A stretch of 64,000 bases of DNA from NCBI RefSeq assembly GCF_028435365.1, contig NZ_JAGTJJ010000058.1, positions 10,454 to 74,453 on the forward strand, in the 5' to 3' direction. The position numbers and the translations under genes were made by a program. The notes under the pieces are model-generated. The model searched no databases, was not told the DNA's origin, and was given only the letters and a program-made list of their open reading frames with translations. Positions 34,462 to 43,800 of the stretch are shown here, one piece after another; position 1 is the stretch's first letter, and every line of letters begins with the position of its first letter. The DNA comes from Polyangium jinanense (GTDB taxonomy: Bacteria; Myxococcota; Polyangia; Polyangiales; Polyangiaceae).

Positions 34462-34971
34462 TCAGTCCACGCCGGCCGGGACCTCGACGCCTCGGATTGC
34501 GCGCCGCGGCTCGGGAACCTTCCCACGGTTCGACGTGCGTGGCCGCGCGCGCTCTTGCCAGATCGACGCCGCGATCAGCACTGCAATCGATGCCCATGCG
34601 AGGACCTGAATCTCGCCGAGCACGTGGCTCGCGACGAGCCCGGCCGAGCCGGCGAGCGAGAGCGCGAGCGGGCCCGTGCGCCGCGAGCGGGCATAACGAC
34701 GGACACTCACCACGAGCGTGATCACGACCGCGGCGACCAGCAAAACGACGTGCTGCGTCTCCGTCACCACGAATCCGACGCCGACCGCCGAGAGCGCCTG
34801 CGCCCATGCGCCGAGGCAGGTCGGGCACACGGCGCACGCGAGCACCGGAACGACCACGCCGAGGAGCGACGAGCGGCCGGGCTTCGTGGCCCGCGCTTTG
34901 TGATGGTGGCCTCCGCAGCAACCTTCGTGATGTTTCTCGGTGTGCTCGGGCAGGCTCGTTCGTGGGTCCAC
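34462..34971 (-). CDS. MerC-like membrane protein with Cys/His-rich N-terminus
   Basis: 169 residues from GTG 34971 (no better start is visible). The N-terminus contains CCGGHHH, a likely metal-binding patch. Four hydrophobic segments follow: about 33-60 (VVVPVLACAVCPTCLGAWA, with the paired Cys characteristic of MerC), 62-85, 98-118 and 120-138. MerC proteins move mercuric or other soft metal ions across the inner membrane. No mer genes are nearby, so it may be a general metal or thiol transport protein. The tail is basic and disordered. Confidence 0.7.
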   Translation of the reverse strand: MDPRTSLPEHTEKHHEGCCGGHHHKARATKPGRSSLLGVVVPVLACAVCPTCLGAWAQALSAVGVGFVVTETQHVVLLVAAVVITLVVSVRRYARSRRTGPLALSLAGSAGLVASHVLGEIQVLAWASIAVLIAASIWQERARPRTSNRGKVPEPRRAIRGVEVPAGVD

Positions 34972-35115
34972 GATCCGATCATGACCCCGGGACCCGTCGA
35001 TGCAATGCCGTCAGGGGCGCGAGATGAAACATGGGAGCCGGAAAATCGAGGGGAAAGCGGAGCCCACGACGATGGCGGTTGCTTTTCGTCGCCGTCCGCG
35101 GAAGGTTCGCTCTCC

Positions 35116-35550
35116 ATGACGACCGTCTCCTCCGAAGAATACGTGTTCCCCGTCGTCGCCGCGGTCGACGACATCGACGAGCTCGGGCACGTCTCCAACG
35201 TCGTCTACGTGCGCTGGGTGCAGGACGCGGCGAAGGCCCACTCCGAGGCCGTCGGCTGGGACCGGGCGGCGTATCTGCGCGCCGGCGCCGTATTCGTCGT
35301 CCGGCGACACGAGATCGATTACCTCGCGTCCGTGTTCGAGGGCGATCGCATCGAGGTCCGCACCCACGTCACGAAATTCGGCGCCGCCACGTGCGAGCGC
35401 AAGACCCGCCTCGTGCGCGCCGGAGACGGCGTCGAGGTCGTTCGCGCCGTCACGTCATGGGCTTTCGTCGCGACCGCCACCCAGAGACCCACCCGGATTC
35501 CCCAGGAGATCCGCGACGCCTTCCCCGCCGCCCTCGGGCGTGGCGCCTGA
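35116..35550 (+). CDS. Hotdog-fold acyl-CoA thioesterase (4HBT/YbgC-like)
   Basis: 144 residues, ATG 35116. The 4HBT pattern is present: DDIDELGHVSNVVYVRWVQDA, where Asp and His around positions 19-25 match the active-site region, followed by the central helix and YLASVFEGDRIEVRTHV. These enzymes hydrolyse acyl-CoA or acyl-ACP. The gene is divergent from the MerC-like gene, and its last 96 bp overlap the 3' end of the symporter on the other strand. Frame and length fit the family, so both ends are probably real. Confidence 0.85.
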   Translation: MTTVSSEEYVFPVVAAVDDIDELGHVSNVVYVRWVQDAAKAHSEAVGWDRAAYLRAGAVFVVRRHEIDYLASVFEGDRIEVRTHVTKFGAATCERKTRLVRAGDGVEVVRAVTSWAFVATATQRPTRIPQEIRDAFPAALGRGA

Positions 35551-36867
35551 GCTTTTTTTTTCCCCGTCGCCCACGTCGAGCAGCACGGCGACCAGCATGT
35601 CGCTCATCACGTTCACGCCCGTGCGGAGGCGGGCAATGATCCAGTCGACCGTCATCACGAGCGGAATGGCCGTGGCGATCAAGGCGTCCGGCAGCCCCGC
35701 CGCGGCGAGCACGAGCGGCAGCACGACGAGCCCCGCCTCCGGAATCCCCGCGATCCCCGCCGCCGCCATCACCGACGCGAGCCCGATCGTGACCTGGCTG
35801 CCGAGCCCGAGCGGCATCCCCATCGCCTGCGTCAAAAAGACGGCCGTGATCGCCTCGTAAAGGAGAATGCCGTCGTTGTTGAGGTTCGTCCCGATACACG
35901 CCGCGAGGCGCGACGACGCGGGCGATACACCCATGCGATCGAGCGCCTTGAGCGTGACGGGCACCGTGGCCAGGCTCGAATTCGTCGAGAGCCCCGTCAA
36001 GATGGGGTCCGCGCCGATTCCGAGGTAGACGCGCGGCGGTTTTTTTCCGACGAGCCAGGCGACGAGCGGGTAATACACGAGCGAATGCAGCGCCATCGCC
36101 GCGAGCACCGTGACCAGGAAGATCCAGATCGATGCGAAGACCCGCAGTCCGGCCTTGCCCACGACGTCCGCGACGACCCCGAGCACCCCGAACGGCACGA
36201 TGCCCACCACGATATCGAGCGCCTCGACGAGGATCGCATAGATCCCGCCGATCCCCTGCTCGACCACCGACATGCTCCCTTCGGCCCCCCGCGCCCGCGC
36301 GCGCCGCAGCGCGACGCCCACGAGCAGGCCGAGAAGGACGACCGTGATGACGCTGTTTTCCGAGAATGGATCGACGAGGCTCCGCGGGACGTAGCTCGCG
36401 ATGTTGTCGAGGAGGCCGAGGCTTCCCTTTTTCGAGGCCGCGAGGAGCTCCTGCGCCGCCGCGTCCGTGGGCGTGGCGCCCGGCCGATAAAGCTCGGCGA
36501 GCGTGCCCGCGAGGTGCCGGCCCGGCGTGAAAGCGTTCATGATCGCAAGGCCGATGCCGAGCGCCACCGTCGCATTGATCGCGCAAATGACGATGAGACG
36601 CGTCCCTTTGCGGAGGGAAATGTCCGTCTTGACGAACGCGTCGAGGATCGCGAAAAACACGAGCGGAACGGCGAGCGCCTTGAGGAGCTTGACCACGAGC
36701 AGCCCCAGGCGACCGAGCTCGGCGTTGCCGATGCTGCCGAAGAGATACTTTTGCTCCCGGAAGGCGAGCCCGAGCACGATGCCGAGGACGACACCGGAGA
36801 GCACGCGCACGTAGAGTGGAATTCGTTTGTTAGGTTGCGCCCCAGCGCGGCTTTTTTGCTCCCCCAT
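35455..36867 (-). CDS. Dicarboxylate/amino acid:cation symporter (DAACS family)
   Basis: 470 residues from ATG 36867; a TTG at 36906 in frame is less likely. It is an inner-membrane secondary transporter of the GltP/DctA type: about eight hydrophobic helices, the hairpin motif TNSSLATVPVTLKAL (family SSSAALPVT), and IGTNLNNDGILLYEA in place of the usual GATINMDG. These are the substrate/Na+ or H+ sites for glutamate, aspartate or C4-dicarboxylates. The C-terminal 30 residues are Gly-rich and disordered and overlap the thioesterase gene antisense. Confidence 0.9.
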   Translation of the reverse strand: MGEQKSRAGAQPNKRIPLYVRVLSGVVLGIVLGLAFREQKYLFGSIGNAELGRLGLLVVKLLKALAVPLVFFAILDAFVKTDISLRKGTRLIVICAINATVALGIGLAIMNAFTPGRHLAGTLAELYRPGATPTDAAAQELLAASKKGSLGLLDNIASYVPRSLVDPFSENSVITVVLLGLLVGVALRRARARGAEGSMSVVEQGIGGIYAILVEALDIVVGIVPFGVLGVVADVVGKAGLRVFASIWIFLVTVLAAMALHSLVYYPLVAWLVGKKPPRVYLGIGADPILTGLSTNSSLATVPVTLKALDRMGVSPASSRLAACIGTNLNNDGILLYEAITAVFLTQAMGMPLGLGSQVTIGLASVMAAAGIAGIPEAGLVVLPLVLAAAGLPDALIATAIPLVMTVDWIIARLRTGVNVMSDMLVAVLLDVGDGEKKSSGATPEGGGEGVADLLGNPGGSLGGGRDESP

Positions 36868-36992
36868 GGCCCCCACTGTCTTCACGCGGGTCCGGAGCGC
36901 CGTCAATTGTCATGGTGAGCCCCATGCATGACGGCTAGCATGGTGCCATGCTCGCCCATGTTTTTGCGGCGAGTCGTGGAGAGGATCGGGCG

Positions 36993-39900
36993 ATGAACGG
37001 GGAGCCATCGCGAGGATCGGGGGAGGGGGAGGCGGAGCGAGGTGAACCCGCGACGAGCGCGCCCCGGACGCACGACACCGCGAACACGCTCTCGATGGGC
37101 CAGGCGCCGTCGGGGCTCACGACACACGTGCCGTCGTCGGGGCGGTGGAGCGCGGCGCGGCTGCCGCTCGTCGACCGGTCGTGTTATGCGGTGGAGTGCG
37201 AGGTCGCGCAGGGCGGGATCGGGCGGGTGCTGTCGGCGCGCGACCAGAGGCTCGATCGGCGGGTGGCGCTGAAAGAGCTGATCGACACCGGCACCGCCGC
37301 CGAGGATCGGTTCGTGCGCGAGGCGCTCTTGACGGCGCGGCTCCAGCACCCGTCGATCGTGCCGGTCTACGAGGCCGGGCGCTGGCCGACAGGCGAACCA
37401 TTTTATTCGATGAAGCTCGTCTCCGGGCGCCCCCTGTCCGAGATCATCGACGGCGCCCGCAAGCTCGACGAGCGCCTGCCGCTGCTCACGCACGTGCTCG
37501 CGGTGGCCGACGCGGTCGCATACGCGCACGAAAAACGCATCATCCACCGTGATTTGAAGCCCGCGAACGTGCTCGTCGGCGCACACGGCGAGACACTCGT
37601 GATCGACTGGGGTCTCGGGAAGGACCTGTCGGAACCCGTGGTGGAGGTGACGCAAACCCCGAGCGCCGAGGGCGATGACGACGAGGCCCCCGTCTCCCAG
37701 ACGTTCGGCGACGGGATCACGCTCGTAGGCTCGGTGATGGGGACCCCCGCGTACATGCCGCCCGAGCAAGCGGCGGCCGAGCCCGTGGACGAGCGCGCGG
37801 ACGTGTATGCGCTCGGGGCGATCCTGTATCACCTGCTCGCGGGGCGCGCGCCGTATGCCGGCGTGAATGGCATGAAGATCCTGCAGCGGGTGCTCGAAGG
37901 CCCGCCGACGCCGCTGCCCAACATGCAGCGCGGGATCCCGCTGGATCTTTTGGCGATCGTGGACAAGGCGATGGCCCGGGAGCCGGCCGCGCGGTACCCG
38001 ACGGCGAAGGCGCTGGCAGAGGATCTGCGGCGGTTTCTCGCGGGGCAGCTCGTGGGCGTGCACGAGTACACGACCCGCGAGAAGGCATGGCGGTTCGCGC
38101 GGAGGCACCGCGCGGCGCTGTCCGTGGCGGCGGCGGCGGCTTGCGTGCTCGTGACGGCAGCGGGGCTCTTCGTCACGAAGGTCTGGATGGAGCGGGATCG
38201 CGTCACGCGGGAGCACGCGGTCGCAGAGGAGGCGCGCAAAAAAGCGGTGGAAGCCGAGCAACGAGCCCACGCGCACGCCGACGTGCTCACGCTGGTCCAG
38301 GCGCGCGCGGCCGTGCTGCGTGATCCGAACGAGGCGCTCGCGTGGTTGAAGACGCTGTCGACGACGTTCGATCAGTGGAGCTCGGCGCGGGTCGTGGCCG
38401 CGGATGCGTGGGTGCACGGGCCGGCGCAGGTGCTGCGGGATCAGAAAGGGGCCGTCAATCGGGTCGATATCTCGAAGGACGGGAAACGGCTCGCGGTGGC
38501 GAGCGACGATCACACGGCGCGCATTTACGATCTCACGACGGGCCAGTCGATCGAGCTCCGCGGGCACGAGGACGAGGTCTGGGTCGTGGCGTTTTTCCCG
38601 GACGAACAGCGGGTGCTCACGACGGGCAAGGACCGGACGATTCGTATCTGGGACGCGCTCACGGGCGTGACGATCTCCACGCTGCGCGGGCACACGCGCC
38701 CCATCGAGGTCGCCCTGCCGTCGCGCGACGGGAAACAGATCGTGAGCCATGCCGGCGACGGGACCGTGCGAGCCTGGAACGTCGCGACGGGCGCGCACCG
38801 CATCCTCGCGTCGAACGCGAACATCAACCGAAAAGGTGCGTTTTCGCCGGACGAGCGCCATTTCGTGACCGCAGGGGACAGCGGCATCCTGACGCTGTTC
38901 GATCGGGCGAGCGGGGAGTCCTTCACGCTGCCCGAGATGCGCGTGCACGACGCGACGGCCCAGCAGGTGCCGCGATTCCCGATGGGGTTTTCGCCAGATT
39001 CACGAATGCTCGCGGTCGGCGGTCCAGACGGGACCGTGTGGCTGTGGGACATCCAGAAGAGGGACATCCCGCGAAAGCTCGAAGGGCAAGCCTCGGCCAT
39101 CCTGCGGCTCGCCTTCGCGCCCGACAGCAAACGTCTCGCGACCGCCGCGCTGGATGGAACGATCCGAATCTGGGATCTCGCGACGGGCTCCGCGACGACG
39201 CTGCCGACGTACGACGGTTCGGTGTTCGCGATGGCGTTCTCCTCCGACGGGCGGATGCTCGCGTACGGCGGCAACGATCACGCAGCGCGGCTCGTGAACT
39301 TCGCGACCGGAGAGCGGCGCCGGTTCGTGGGGATGCGCGACAACGTGTCGGACGTGCTGTTCTCGGGCGACGGGACGCGTCTCGTCGTCGCAAGCGTGGA
39401 CGGCACGGCGCGCGTGTTCCCACTCGACACGACGCCAGGCCGGGTGATCGGTCAGCACGAAGGGACCGCATTCGAGGTCGAGATCTCACCCGAAGGCGAT
39501 CACGTGCTCTCCACCGGAGCCGACGGCGTGGCGCAGCTCTGGCCCACGCGAGGCGATGGCAGCGGGTCACCCGTGACACTCACAGGGCACGTGGGTCGGG
39601 TGATCCACGCAGAAATCTCCCCAAGCGGGGACGTGTTCGCCACCGCGGGCGAGGACGGCACGATCCGGCTCTGGGACACACAAGGGCACGAGATCCGGGC
39701 CTGTCACACAGAGGGCGCGCGGGCGCCGGTGATCGAGTTCTCCCCCGACGGCGCATCGATCGCAATCGGCCACACGACGGGTGAGGTGGCGCTTTGGGAC
39801 GTCGATTCCGGCGAGATCCGCGCCATCGGCAAGCACGAAGCGTCGGTCCTCACGCTCGCATTCTCCGCAGATGGATCGAGGCTCGCGACGGGCAGCCACG

Positions 39901-40517
39901 ACAAGACTGCGCGCATCTGGAACCTCGCCACAGGCAAGAGCCGCGTGCTCAGCGGTCACGAAGAAGCCGTCGAGTCGGTCGCATTCTCACCGAGCGGCAA
40001 GGTGCTCGCGACGGGCTGTCTGGACCACAAGCTACGGCTCTGGGACGAGGGCGCCGACACGCCGCGGACCTACGACGCAAGCGGATACCGTGTCGTCGGT
40101 TTGTCATTCACGCCGGACGGCAAGACGCTGCTGAGCTCGGGCGAAGACGCGACGGTGCGAGTCTGGGACGTCGCAACAGGCACGATTCGCAGCGTGCTCC
40201 GTGGCCACAACGGTCCAATCCGGACGCTCGCGCTCGCGGCAAACGGAGCGGCACTCGTGACGGGAAGCGACGACAAGACCGTGCGGCTCTGGGACCTCGC
40301 CATCGGCGAGGGTCGCGTGCTCGGCACACACGAGGGTGTCGTGCGAGACGTGGACATCGCACCCGACGGAAGCTGGGCCGTGTCCGTAGGCCGAGACGGC
40401 ACCGTGCGAGTCTGGCCAGACGATCTGCCCCGCGAGCCCGAAGCACTCCGCGCATGGATCGCCCGATCCGTGCCCGATACGGTCGAGCATTTCACCGGCA
40501 ACATGCTCGTGCCGTGA
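36993..40517 (+). CDS. Ser/Thr protein kinase fused to WD40 propeller(s)
   Basis: 1174 residues from ATG 36993, which has GGAGAGG about 8 nt upstream; ATG 36948 is in frame but lacks a ribosome site. Kinase about 60-350: glycine loop AQGGIGRV, Lys94 in VALKE, HRDLKPAN (His185-Arg-Asp187), and DWG (205-207) instead of DFG, a variant common in bacterial Hanks kinases. One membrane helix at about 374-395 is followed by a coiled coil. The rest (about 430-1150) contains roughly fourteen WD40 units with 'xWD' ends (IRIWD, VWLWD, LRLWD, VRVWD), enough for two seven-bladed propellers. It is a membrane-anchored signalling kinase whose propellers probably bind partners. No linked substrate gene is evident. 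Confidence 0.93.
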   Translation: MNGEPSRGSGEGEAERGEPATSAPRTHDTANTLSMGQAPSGLTTHVPSSGRWSAARLPLVDRSCYAVECEVAQGGIGRVLSARDQRLDRRVALKELIDTGTAAEDRFVREALLTARLQHPSIVPVYEAGRWPTGEPFYSMKLVSGRPLSEIIDGARKLDERLPLLTHVLAVADAVAYAHEKRIIHRDLKPANVLVGAHGETLVIDWGLGKDLSEPVVEVTQTPSAEGDDDEAPVSQTFGDGITLVGSVMGTPAYMPPEQAAAEPVDERADVYALGAILYHLLAGRAPYAGVNGMKILQRVLEGPPTPLPNMQRGIPLDLLAIVDKAMAREPAARYPTAKALAEDLRRFLAGQLVGVHEYTTREKAWRFARRHRAALSVAAAAACVLVTAAGLFVTKVWMERDRVTREHAVAEEARKKAVEAEQRAHAHADVLTLVQARAAVLRDPNEALAWLKTLSTTFDQWSSARVVAADAWVHGPAQVLRDQKGAVNRVDISKDGKRLAVASDDHTARIYDLTTGQSIELRGHEDEVWVVAFFPDEQRVLTTGKDRTIRIWDALTGVTISTLRGHTRPIEVALPSRDGKQIVSHAGDGTVRAWNVATGAHRILASNANINRKGAFSPDERHFVTAGDSGILTLFDRASGESFTLPEMRVHDATAQQVPRFPMGFSPDSRMLAVGGPDGTVWLWDIQKRDIPRKLEGQASAILRLAFAPDSKRLATAALDGTIRIWDLATGSATTLPTYDGSVFAMAFSSDGRMLAYGGNDHAARLVNFATGERRRFVGMRDNVSDVLFSGDGTRLVVASVDGTARVFPLDTTPGRVIGQHEGTAFEVEISPEGDHVLSTGADGVAQLWPTRGDGSGSPVTLTGHVGRVIHAEISPSGDVFATAGEDGTIRLWDTQGHEIRACHTEGARAPVIEFSPDGASIAIGHTTGEVALWDVDSGEIRAIGKHEASVLTLAFSADGSRLATGSHDKTARIWNLATGKSRVLSGHEEAVESVAFSPSGKVLATGCLDHKLRLWDEGADTPRTYDASGYRVVGLSFTPDGKTLLSSGEDATVRVWDVATGTIRSVLRGHNGPIRTLALAANGAALVTGSDDKTVRLWDLAIGEGRVLGTHEGVVRDVDIAPDGSWAVSVGRDGTVRVWPDDLPREPEALRAWIARSVPDTVEHFTGNMLVP

Positions 40518-40857
40518 GAGGGGGACGCGGGGCTTGGCCCCGCACCCCAGCAGGGGGCTGTCCGCCCCCTGCACCCCGGACCAGGCACGGCCTGGACCGT
40601 GGGCGTAGAAACTGCGCGATGCGCAGTTTATACGACGGGCCCGTGGCAAGACCACGAGCGGTGTTGCCCACCCTCGGCAGACACGCCAGCCCCGCTGTCT
40701 TGGCTGGCCAGCCCGTCGCTGGTCTTGCTTCGGCCTGTTCGATGAACTGCGCATCGCGCAGTTCATCGACCCTGGGTCCAGCCCCTGGCTGGTCCGGGTC
40801 CAGGGGTGGACAACCCCTGGTCGGGGTCCGGGGTGAAACCCCGGGGGGGCGCTACGC
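40518..40857. repeat. Composite palindromic intergenic element, copy 2
   Basis: It fills the entire 340-bp gap between the stop codons of two converging genes. Left half: GC-rich stems and the CGGACCAGG/CCTGGACC stem, then hairpin 1 at 40605-40633 (AAACTGCGC/GCGCAGTTT core). Centre: a spacer with GGCAAGACCACGAGCGG and GGTCTTG boxes. Right half: hairpin 2 at 40739-40769 (TCGATGAACTGCGC arm), then stems ending in CGGGGTTTCACCCCGG near the converging stop. It is nearly the exact reverse complement of copy 3. Confidence 0.92.
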
Positions 40858-43800
40858 TCACTCGGGCATGCGCCCCAGCGCTGCGAGCCGCCGCGGATTC
40901 TTCTCCGCGGCGCGCATGCCGTGTGGGGAGGGGAGCCGCAGGGTTTGGAGCGCGTCTTTCAGCGTGGCGCGCGTCTCGACGCGACCGAGGCCGATGCCGA
41001 GGGAGACGATCGTGCGTGCGACTTCGGGCTGGATTCCTACGATGAGTGCGCGTGCGCCGAGCAGCTCGACGGCGCGCACGATCCGGAGCAGGTGCTCGGC
41101 TGTCACTGCGTCGACGCTTGCGACGCCTGTGAGGTCCAGGATGGCGCAATGCACGGTGCGCTGCGTGATTGTGCTGAGCAGGACGTCCATGGCGCGTGCT
41201 GCGCGGGACTCGTCGAGGGCGCCGAGCACGGGCATGGCCACGACCCCGTCCCACACGTCGAGCAGCGGCGTGGAGAGGGTGCGGATGTCCTCGCGTTGGC
41301 GGTGGATGATCTCGAGCTGCTCGCGCAGTGTCTCCTCGGCGTGCTTGCGCGCTGTCACGTCGAAGAAGAAGCCTGACAGGAGCCTTTGCCCGCCTTCGCG
41401 CTCGGCGACGCTCACGACCATGTGCAGCCATACGGCGCGGCCGTCCTTGGTGCGCAGACGGTACTCGACACCGCCGGGGTTCTCGTCGGCGGAGGCGCGG
41501 GTGAAGGCTGCGAGGGCGAGGTCTCGATCCTCGGGGTGCGCGTGGTCTCGGAGGAAGTTTGCCTTGTACCAGGCGCTCGTGGGCCAGCCGAGCCCCTCCT
41601 CGGCTTGCGGACCGACGTAGGTGAAGCGCTCGGTCTCGGCGTCGGCCTCCCAGGGGATCACGCCGGCGATCTCGACGAGACGGCGCATGCGCTCTTCGCT
41701 GCGACGGAGCGTCTGCTCGGTGCGCCGCCGCTCCGTGTTCTCGCGGGCGAGGTCGGCGTAGAGCTTGGCGTGATCGAGCGAGATTGCGGCCTGCGCGGCG
41801 AGGAACTCGAGCAGTGAGAGGCGCCGCGGCGTGAATGCGCCTGGGACGAGGTTGTTCTCCATGTAGAAGATGCCGATGAGCTCGGCTTGCCTCGTGATGG
41901 GGATGCAGAGGACCGAGCGCGGGCGGGCGCGCGCGATGTAGGGATCGGCCGAGAACATCGGCTCGGCCGTCGCGTCGTCGAGCAGGATCGGCTCGCGTGT
42001 GCGGCGGACGTAGCCGACGACGGACGCGGGCAGGAGCGTGGACAGCTCGCGGGCACGGCCGCCGGGGACCTCGATGTCGAGGCCCTGCGACGTGACGAGG
42101 GCCCGGCCCGCGTGGGAGAGATCGCCGGCTTCCGTTGCGAGCAGCACGTGACAGCGCTGGGCCCCGCCGTGCTCGATCACAATGCGCATCAGCGTGACGA
42201 TGAGCCGCTGCGGGACGATCTCCTCGGAGACGGCGTGCGCGGTCTGGACTGCGGCGAGGACGTCGATGTCGAGGCTCGATGCGCCGCGGAGCGGGGGCTT
42301 CGACGTGCCCGTGGCCGCGTCCTCGAAGAGCTTGGCGTAGCGTCGATCGAGCTTCTCGACCTTGCCGCCCGCGCACCAGCGGGCGTACGCGGCGCGCGCG
42401 AGGCGCAGGTAGGCCGCGGCGATCGTGGGGAAGCCGCGGTCGAGGTAAAACCGCATGGCGGCGTCGGCGGCGAGGGCCTCGCCGTGGGTGAAGCCGTTGT
42501 CGCGGGCGGCGGCGATGGCCTGGTCGTAGAGGCGCATCGCGTCGACGTCGCGGCCGGCGAGGCGACTGCGCTCGGCGAGGACGAGGGCGTGCTTGTGCTG
42601 GAAGTTCTCGGGGCAACGGTCGGCCCAGCGCTCGAGGTCGGCGGCGAGCTCGTCGAGCGTGGAGAGGCGGGCCGCGAGCGTCGCGGGCGCGCGGCGGCCG
42701 GCCTCGGCGAGGGCCGCGAAGTACCGTTCTTCGGGGAGGAGGACCTGCGAGGCGAACGCGGGGGCGTGGGCCCTGAGGGATGCGCTCGCGTGGAGCGCGT
42801 CGTCGTTCTCGCCGGCGAGGACGAGGGCGCCGAGATCGAGGACGCGCCGCGCGAGCGTGCCGAAGCGCATCGGGGCCGGGGGGCGGCGGGTGCCGAGGTT
42901 CGGCTCGGGCGTGAGCTCTTCGCGACGTGTGGGCGGCGGCGCGGCGCGACCCTTTTGTTGTCCCACGAATCGCTCGATCGCGTCGAGCAGCTCGCCGATG
43001 CCTTCGGGATCGTGGGGATCGCGCCGCGCCTCCTCGTGGTTTCGCACCTCGCGGGCGACGTCGTCGAGCGGGTCGCCTTTGAGGAGCATGAAGAGCGCGA
43101 CGAGGGCGCCGCTGCGCCGCGCGCACGGGGTGTTGCCGGAGGAGAGGGCGGCCGCGTGGGCGCGCCGCGAATAGCCGATGCTCGCGCGCAGGTGGTGCGT
43201 CCAGACGGAGATGTTCGTGGCGAAGCACGCGCCGACGATGCCCTGGAGCAGCGCCGAGCCCATCTGCTCGGCGAGATCCATGGCCACCTTGCCGAAGCGG
43301 TAGCCGCCCCGGTGATCGCCTTGACGACCCACGAGCGCCGCGCCGAACGCGACGTGCCCCACCACCGACGCGGGCGCATTGCCGTGGAGGAGCGAAAGCC
43401 GGACGAGGTGGCAGGCGACGATGTCGGCGACATCCGGCCCGAGCGCTTGCGCCGACGGATGGACCGCGAAGAGCGCCGCCATGGCCGCGAGCGTTTCGGG
43501 GTTCGTCATGGGCTCGAGGTCGGCGATCTCCTCGATGGCGTGGTCCCCGAGCGCGTTCCAGGTCGCCTCGAACGCCGCCGCGACGTCATCGGGACCCGGC
43601 CGCTCGGGCAGACGCACGCCGAGGGGCACGAGGCAGGACGCGGCGCAGGCATACGCCTGCTCGTGCTCGCCGAGGCCGGCGTGCAGATCGATGAGGATCC
43701 GCGACGCGGTTTGTCCTTCCAGCTCGTTTCGGGCGCGCTGCCGGAGCTCGGCGACGCGGGATTCGGTCGCGTCACGATCGCCGCGTTTGGCGGCGCACTC

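Noticed and set aside
40518..40857. Simple rho-independent terminator
   Set aside because: Strong stems are present but no U-tract follows them, and the element is too large and conserved for a plain terminator.
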